The notes under the pieces: model-generated
The model's input: only the letters and a program-made list of their open reading frames with translations
Databases searched by the model: none
Told to the model about the DNA's origin: nothing
Translations under genes and position numbers: made by a program
Shown: piece by piece, positions 59,416 to 64,000 of the stretch
How positions within the stretch are numbered: position 1 is the first letter of the stretch
How the letters are laid out: the number at the start of each line of letters is the position of its first letter
Assembly (NCBI GenBank): GCA_965215715.1
Contig: OZ244129.1
Coordinates: 372,001 to 436,000, forward strand
Origin: HXMU1428-3 sp965215715
Lineage (GTDB): Bacteria > Pseudomonadota > Alphaproteobacteria > Rhizobiales > HXMU1428-3
Direction: 5' to 3'
DNA: 64,000 nucleotides

Positions 59416-60483
59416 CTAATTGAGAGGTACTGTCACCTTTCCACCAACTGTGAATGACCAAGCATCGTCATCGTCAATCCGTGTGCCATCGATATTGCCT
59501 TGGGTAATGTTATTGCGATCAATATCATTGTAGCGTATCATCGGAGCATAAGAATAATATTCTCCCAAGGCAAAGATACCCACTTTCAGATTACCAAGGT
59601 TTTGTTCCAGCTCAGCCTTAAGAGAAGCAATAATCGCTACATCGTTGTCACTTAAACTCAAATCTTGAGAAGGAGCATTACCAGGTAATGTTGCAGCAGG
59701 TGTGTTGTTATCAAAAGTTGTTCTTCCTGAATAGTTAACATCGGCGTAATACAGACCAATATCACCGTCTAGAGTTAGACTTAGATTGTTTCCCAGTTTA
59801 GTTGTTCCTACCACACCTAGATATGCACCGTAATAATCTGTGTCTAGATCTTCATCGTAGCGCAACGTATCGCTACCACCGACAACACTATCACCGGTTA
59901 ATATGCCGAGTATCGTGGTCTGTTGTTCAATGGTACGATATCCAAGCCCACCCTTGAATTGAAGTGGCGTGTTGAAAGCATTTGCTGCAGTTCTTGCCTC
60001 GAGAGAAAAACCATAATGATGGACCTCCCTGTTGGTTGTTGCGATAAATGTTCCATTATCATCAATGGCTATTTCATTTGCGCCAGGATTATCAACTAAC
60101 AAGCTAAAACCACAGGCAATATTATTATCTGGGGCAACACAATTTACATTATCTTGGGTATCATCAAAATGACTGTAAAAACCTTTGATTCCTAGGACTG
60201 CTTGAGTGCCGAACAAGGAGACCTGAGGACCGTATAATCCCAACCCAAATCGAATACCATCTTCCAGTTCGCCATCATGATCTTCAAATGTTTCTAGCGT
60301 TGGTGATGGAAAAAGATATTGTTTGCGTAAACTAAAGTTAACATCTGGTAGATAGAGCATGCTGTAGCCAATATCGGCTTCAACAATCACACCTTCACTC
60401 GATTGAGCGTAAACATTTGATGATAGGAAAAAAACAAATAGAGAGGCTAAACACGCCTTTTTATTAGATAGGTACTTACTCAT
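59416..60483 (-). CDS. Outer-membrane beta-barrel protein, unknown
   Basis: 355 residues from the ATG at 60483, giving a clear signal peptide (KKACLASLFVFFLSSNVYA, cleavage before QSS). The mature protein has alternating amphipathic strands (VIVEADIGYSMLYLP, GIRFGLGLYGPQVSLFG, LSLTLDGDIGLYYADVNYSG) and ends AWSFTVGGKVTVPLN, as expected for a barrel, though the terminal residue is not aromatic. Asp-rich loops may bind calcium. Base use reads unlike neighbouring genes, so it may be acquired. No family name can be given. Confidence 0.75.
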   Translation of the reverse strand: MSKYLSNKKACLASLFVFFLSSNVYAQSSEGVIVEADIGYSMLYLPDVNFSLRKQYLFPSPTLETFEDHDGELEDGIRFGLGLYGPQVSLFGTQAVLGIKGFYSHFDDTQDNVNCVAPDNNIACGFSLLVDNPGANEIAIDDNGTFIATTNREVHHYGFSLEARTAANAFNTPLQFKGGLGYRTIEQQTTILGILTGDSVVGGSDTLRYDEDLDTDYYGAYLGVVGTTKLGNNLSLTLDGDIGLYYADVNYSGRTTFDNNTPAATLPGNAPSQDLSLSDNDVAIIASLKAELEQNLGNLKVGIFALGEYYSYAPMIRYNDIDRNNITQGNIDGTRIDDDDAWSFTVGGKVTVPLN

Positions 60484-60845
60484 TTTACTAAACCTAATAA
60501 TAACTATACTCGATGTGTCCTCATTAAAGTTGATGGCACGCTGCACAGTCAAATGGTTTAGTCGGAAGATGGGGGAGATTAGACAGATTGAAGTACATAA
60601 ATATCACAGAAACTAAGTTATTTTTGCTTTTCAATCTCTTTCAAAGATGAAAAGCACTATTTCTAAGACAGATTATTATGGTTTTGGTTTAGTGAGAAGT
60701 ACCGCACAGGGTCATAGTAAGAAGAATAAAAAAAGCCCTGAATATGTCCGTCTTTTGTTGAGTTATCGGATTAGGTGAAGAAAATTTATAGGTTGAAAGA
60801 TTAGTCCATCCTTGGTCTGCGTTCAAAAGCCATACCTGCTTTTGC
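60484..60845. other. Intergenic region between the VWA gene and the barrel gene
   Basis: 362 bases. A stem-loop at 60626-60655 (GCTTTTC-A-ATCT with AGATGAAAAGC, 11 pairs and one bulge). No T-tract on either strand next to it. Nothing else recognised. Confidence 0.45.
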
Positions 60846-62528
60846 TTATTGAATAATCACTTCAATTTGTTTTGTATCGCCTGCGGTGATGGAGAAGTGT
60901 TGGCTGTATTTTTTATCGCCGCGTTCGGCCAGGAGGGTGTAATCTCCGGCTGCCAAATAATGGGTTGGCAGGGCACCTGCGGTTTTTTTGATTAGTTTGC
61001 CGGTTGGTGACAACAGGCTCCATTGGGTGTCAGCTAATGCTTCGCCCCCTTTTTGATATACGAGTTTGAAGGTTACTTTGGCAGCTTTGTGGTCAATTGT
61101 GGCCTCAGTTAATTTGCCTGCTTCAACTGAAATGTCTGCGCGTGATTGGGCGTTGGCATCGCCATAGGTGCTAACGATGTGATAAATGCCGGCATTTAAA
61201 CGCACCACTAGGCCTGGGCGGACATTGCCGATTACTTTTAAGCGTTTGCCATATTGATCACGCTCATCAGATAAAATATCAAATATCACTGTGTTTTCAG
61301 GAACCGGATTGCCATTGGCCAATACAGAAGAAATTTTGAGACCGCCTGCGTTGAGGATGAAATGTTCTGTTGTGTTTTTGCTGGCTTCTATTTTGATTTT
61401 GCGGGTTAAGAAGGCGCGGCCATAGGCAGCGTTTATGAGGTAGGACCCTTTTTGCAAGGACATGACCGGGCTTGCTGTTTTGTGGGCGCTGATCAGTTTG
61501 TGTTTGCCGGTGGTCTTGTCTGGTTTTTCAGAATATATCCGCCAGATAAGGCCAGACTTTATGGCTGTATCTTTTTTGTCGACCAAATGAGCCATAAGTG
61601 CCAAGCCGCCATGGGTCTTTTTGCGGTCTTTTTCATCTTTGTTTTTATTGGCGAATTTGTCTTCTTCAAGAGTGCCTGTGACTTCTTTTGGTTTTGGCGC
61701 AACGATGATTTCTGTGGCTCCGGCCCAGTCAGTTTGTTTTTGAGTTGTTTGTTCTTTTTTGTCACTTTCAGCTTTGTCAGCTACAGCCTGGTTTTCAATA
61801 TCGCTTTCAGAGCTAGAGAGCTTGGTTTGGGTTACGTAGGAAGTGAGGTTTTTTCTTGCTCGCTCTATGCTTGCCGTAATGGCGGCGCTGATTTCTTTTT
61901 GGGAATTGGCATAAGTAAAAGTGCCTTTAGAGGGCTGGCTGATGCAGTTTAACGGTTTTAGGGTTTGTGACCCTTTTTGGCCTATGGCTATAACATCAAT
62001 GGTAAGACGGCCAATAGAATTTTTTAATTTGCTTGCGGTTTGGCAAGGATCAATAGGGCAATTGCTTTGTCCATCGGTTAAAATGATGATGGTGTAGGGT
62101 TTTGATCGATCGGCGATCATATTCGCGGCATTTAACAAAGCTTGGCCGGTTGGTGCATTTCCGCGCGGGCGCAAGGGTTTTATGGCGATGTTTATTTTGC
62201 TTTCGTCTAAAACTGTAAGCGGGGAAATTTCTTCGACATTTTTACAGCCTGATTTTGCATTATGTCCAAAGGCTAACAAGCCAAAGTTAATCTTGTTATT
62301 TAAGCCTGCTAGGCCTTTGGCAATGCCATTTTGAGCCAGGCTTACTTTGGGTGCGCCGTTTATCTGTGCCCACATGCTGTTGGACAGATCATAGATTAAG
62401 GTGATGTTGGCGAGATCTTTGTTTGGCTCTGCATGGGTTGTTGTTGTGTTTAAGCCTATGACAAGTAAAAGGGCAATAAACAGTGCGAATATTGATTTTA
62501 TTGATGTGTTGCAATGATTTAGTGACAT
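60846..62528 (-). CDS. Exported VWA-domain protein with repeated beta modules
   Basis: 560 residues, signal peptide ending at about residue 33 (TTHA|EP). VWA domain at residues 40-215 with a complete MIDAS: DLSNS (47-51), Thr in PTGQ and ILTDGQSNC. A charged Lys/Glu-rich linker follows (about 230-300), then about four small beta modules with the pattern G-x-Y-x(n)-AG-x-L (e.g. LQKGSYLINAAYGRAF, LNAGIYHIVSTYGD, LAAGDYTLLAERGDKKYSQH), PEGA- or carboxypeptidase-regulatory-like. Probably periplasmic, metal-dependent protein binding. Related to the gene upstream on the same strand. Confidence 0.88.
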   Translation of the reverse strand: MSLNHCNTSIKSIFALFIALLLVIGLNTTTTHAEPNKDLANITLIYDLSNSMWAQINGAPKVSLAQNGIAKGLAGLNNKINFGLLAFGHNAKSGCKNVEEISPLTVLDESKINIAIKPLRPRGNAPTGQALLNAANMIADRSKPYTIIILTDGQSNCPIDPCQTASKLKNSIGRLTIDVIAIGQKGSQTLKPLNCISQPSKGTFTYANSQKEISAAITASIERARKNLTSYVTQTKLSSSESDIENQAVADKAESDKKEQTTQKQTDWAGATEIIVAPKPKEVTGTLEEDKFANKNKDEKDRKKTHGGLALMAHLVDKKDTAIKSGLIWRIYSEKPDKTTGKHKLISAHKTASPVMSLQKGSYLINAAYGRAFLTRKIKIEASKNTTEHFILNAGGLKISSVLANGNPVPENTVIFDILSDERDQYGKRLKVIGNVRPGLVVRLNAGIYHIVSTYGDANAQSRADISVEAGKLTEATIDHKAAKVTFKLVYQKGGEALADTQWSLLSPTGKLIKKTAGALPTHYLAAGDYTLLAERGDKKYSQHFSITAGDTKQIEVIIQ

Positions 62529-62687
62529 TTTAAATCAACCCATTTTTATTGAGTGTCTTTAATAGCGTTTCATCGGTCCCACTTTTGTGCGACACACACG
62601 AGATTTGGTCTAAAGACTCACCTTAAATTTACTCGTTGGCGTGGATTCGTTCAATAACTGTAATGAATTTATAACGTGACTTTTGCC

Positions 62688-64000
62688 CTAACGAGCCTGT
62701 TTTTGTTTATTTTTGGCTAGATCAATGGTTTTTTTATGGTTCCCTTTTACAGAGAAGGTTTTTGCGTATTTATCGTCTCCAATTTCAGCTGTGATTTTAT
62801 AGTCCCCTTTTGGTAGGCCCAGTTGGGCTTCAGTTTGTGACCCTTGCCAGATTAAGTTGCCAGACTTTTCAAACAGGCGCCAGAATATCTGGTGTTTTGA
62901 CAATAGATCTGTGCGGTTGCTGATTTGAAAGGTCACTTGTGAGGTTTTGGTTGCAAAGGAGATCTTTTGGACTTTACCAGCGGCTAACTTTACGGTTTTT
63001 GAAAGGGCGGTTTGTGTGTCTTTGGCGCGTAAAGACAGGCGATAGGTGCCCGGTGACACAGTGATGGGTTGATCAAGAGTGCTGAGTGTGTCGATTAAGG
63101 GAAAGCGGCCCGCTTTATTTTTGCGTGATATGGCCAGACTGTATTGCTCCGAAGGTGTGTTCTTGTTGAGGGTGATTTTTATGTGAGCCAGGTTTAATTT
63201 TACATCCAATGTGGTTTGTTTTTTTGGCTCTATGGTCACGTTCATTGTTTTGTGAGCATAGCCTTGGGATATCTTGAGACTATATTGACCTGTCTTGAGG
63301 TCAAATAGAGGTGCGTGTGCGCTTGAACGGGCCCGCTCTATGTTTGTTTTTTGATCTGATATGAGTTCGAAAACTTGGACGAGTGGATTGCTTAGTGGTT
63401 TGCCTGTGGTGGCATCGGTTAAGTTTAGCTTTAATCGGCCTGTGGTTTGCCAGATGGGTAAGGGGGTTGGTTTGCCCGCTTGGGCATGGATAAACCAGGT
63501 TTGCAACTGGCCATTTTCGATGCCGGATAGTTTGTAGGCGCCGGCAGGGATTAGTTGGGTTTGTTGCTGTTGATTGAGCGCAATGATTAGGGGGTCTTGG
63601 TTCGCTGTGTCTTCATCTTGAGGTTCCAGCAGTAATTTGCCAAACCCTGAGCGGCTATTGGGGCTCGCCCAACTGGCCGGTAAGGTGAGCTCACTGAGGT
63701 TAAAGATGATTTTTTGACCAGCGTCTTGTCCCTTTTTTAAATTGATATCTTTGCTGATTTCAAAATCTTGATATTGGGTCGTGATGCGGTACTGGCCCGG
63801 GTTGAGTTCAAAATTAGGGGTTGGTTTTTTGCTTTTCCAGGCGGGCAAATCGTGTTCTGGTTTGTTTTCTTTTGTGAGCTTTTCAATTTTCCATTGCACA
63901 TTTGTGGCCAAGGCTTTTGAGCTGGGGCCTAAATGGGCTGTCAGCTTTAGGTTTGCCTTTGTGCGTTTGATTTGTGGTTTTGCAATTTGGCCAATTGCCC
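62688..64000 (-). CDS. Modular beta-repeat protein related to the VWA protein, truncated by the window edge
   Basis: The frame is open through the right window edge (a TTG at 63911 is not a convincing start), so the N-terminus is missing. The visible ~435 residues consist of the same modules as in the VWA protein: LNPGQYRITTQYQDFEIS, IPAGAYKLSGIENG, LKTGQYSLKISQGYAHK, VSPGTYRLSLRAKD and the last LPKGDYKITAEIGDDKYAKT, which mirrors the end of the neighbouring VWA protein. It may carry a VWA domain upstream. 159 bases separate the two genes. Ends in a Lys-rich tail. Confidence 0.8.
   Translation of the reverse strand, partial: AIGQIAKPQIKRTKANLKLTAHLGPSSKALATNVQWKIEKLTKENKPEHDLPAWKSKKPTPNFELNPGQYRITTQYQDFEISKDINLKKGQDAGQKIIFNLSELTLPASWASPNSRSGFGKLLLEPQDEDTANQDPLIIALNQQQQTQLIPAGAYKLSGIENGQLQTWFIHAQAGKPTPLPIWQTTGRLKLNLTDATTGKPLSNPLVQVFELISDQKTNIERARSSAHAPLFDLKTGQYSLKISQGYAHKTMNVTIEPKKQTTLDVKLNLAHIKITLNKNTPSEQYSLAISRKNKAGRFPLIDTLSTLDQPITVSPGTYRLSLRAKDTQTALSKTVKLAAGKVQKISFATKTSQVTFQISNRTDLLSKHQIFWRLFEKSGNLIWQGSQTEAQLGLPKGDYKITAEIGDDKYAKTFSVKGNHKKTIDLAKNKQKQAR

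Overview
The window looks like a chromosomal segment of an alphaproteobacterium, most likely of the order Hyphomicrobiales (Rhizobiales). This rests on gene order and protein character: tal-priA close to atpHAGDC; a long minus-strand block rplU-rpmA-(GNAT)-obgE-proB-proA-nadD-rsfS-rlmH-envC-like-ctpA-divergent polysaccharide deacetylase-rppH; and folE-hisI divergent from a NifU-like scaffold gene, yidD and thrS. Family types frequent in this group also occur (BTLCP transglutaminase-like peptidase, PAS_5, TIGR02281 retropepsins, RHH_4). The DNA looks moderately AT-rich by eye. I see no rRNA, tRNA, CRISPR array, transposase or phage module.

Layout. 0-8.8 kb: truncated AsmA-like gene, fumC with a ribbon-helix-helix gene, a PBP-activator lipoprotein divergent from rsmI-yraN, then gshB and a GFA-family gene. 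8.9-15.5 kb: accessory genes (AT-rich hypothetical, DUF4337, Cys-rich secreted protein, unknown 195-aa protein, DUF2259) around the core genes tal and priA. 15.5-21.1 kb: long upstream region and the F1 ATP synthase operon with terminator. 21.1-33.7 kb: RNA, cell-wall, proline, NAD and ribosome genes, nearly all on the minus strand. 33.7-43 kb: TSUP transporter, GST-kappa-like protein, phosphohexomutase, two retropepsins, sensor kinase, nuclease, Lrp regulator, a sulfide:quinone reductase-like flavoprotein and a 59-aa membrane protein. 43-54 kb: large TPR-like membrane protein, aminotransferase, a BTLCP/PilZ/PAS cluster, CBS protein, patatin, folE-hisI, NifU-like, yidD. 54-64 kb: giant membrane patatin, thrS, outer-membrane barrel protein, and two related modular proteins, one with a VWA domain (the second runs off the window).

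Most interesting. (1) A dispersed family of ~125-bp imperfect palindromes, three copies, each just downstream of a plus-strand stop codon. Conserved boxes flank an 8-bp segment that differs in every copy yet always pairs perfectly with the opposite arm, and some mismatches recur at fixed positions. (2) A protein that aligns throughout with type I sulfide:quinone reductases, from my memory of that family, but lacks all three redox cysteines. (3) Several sharp operator-like sites: an exact match to the Lrp consensus upstream of the Lrp-family gene, a perfect CRP-type palindrome upstream of folE, and a dyad plus helically phased direct repeats upstream of the CBS gene. All similarity statements come from reading the sequence and recalled family knowledge; no search was run.
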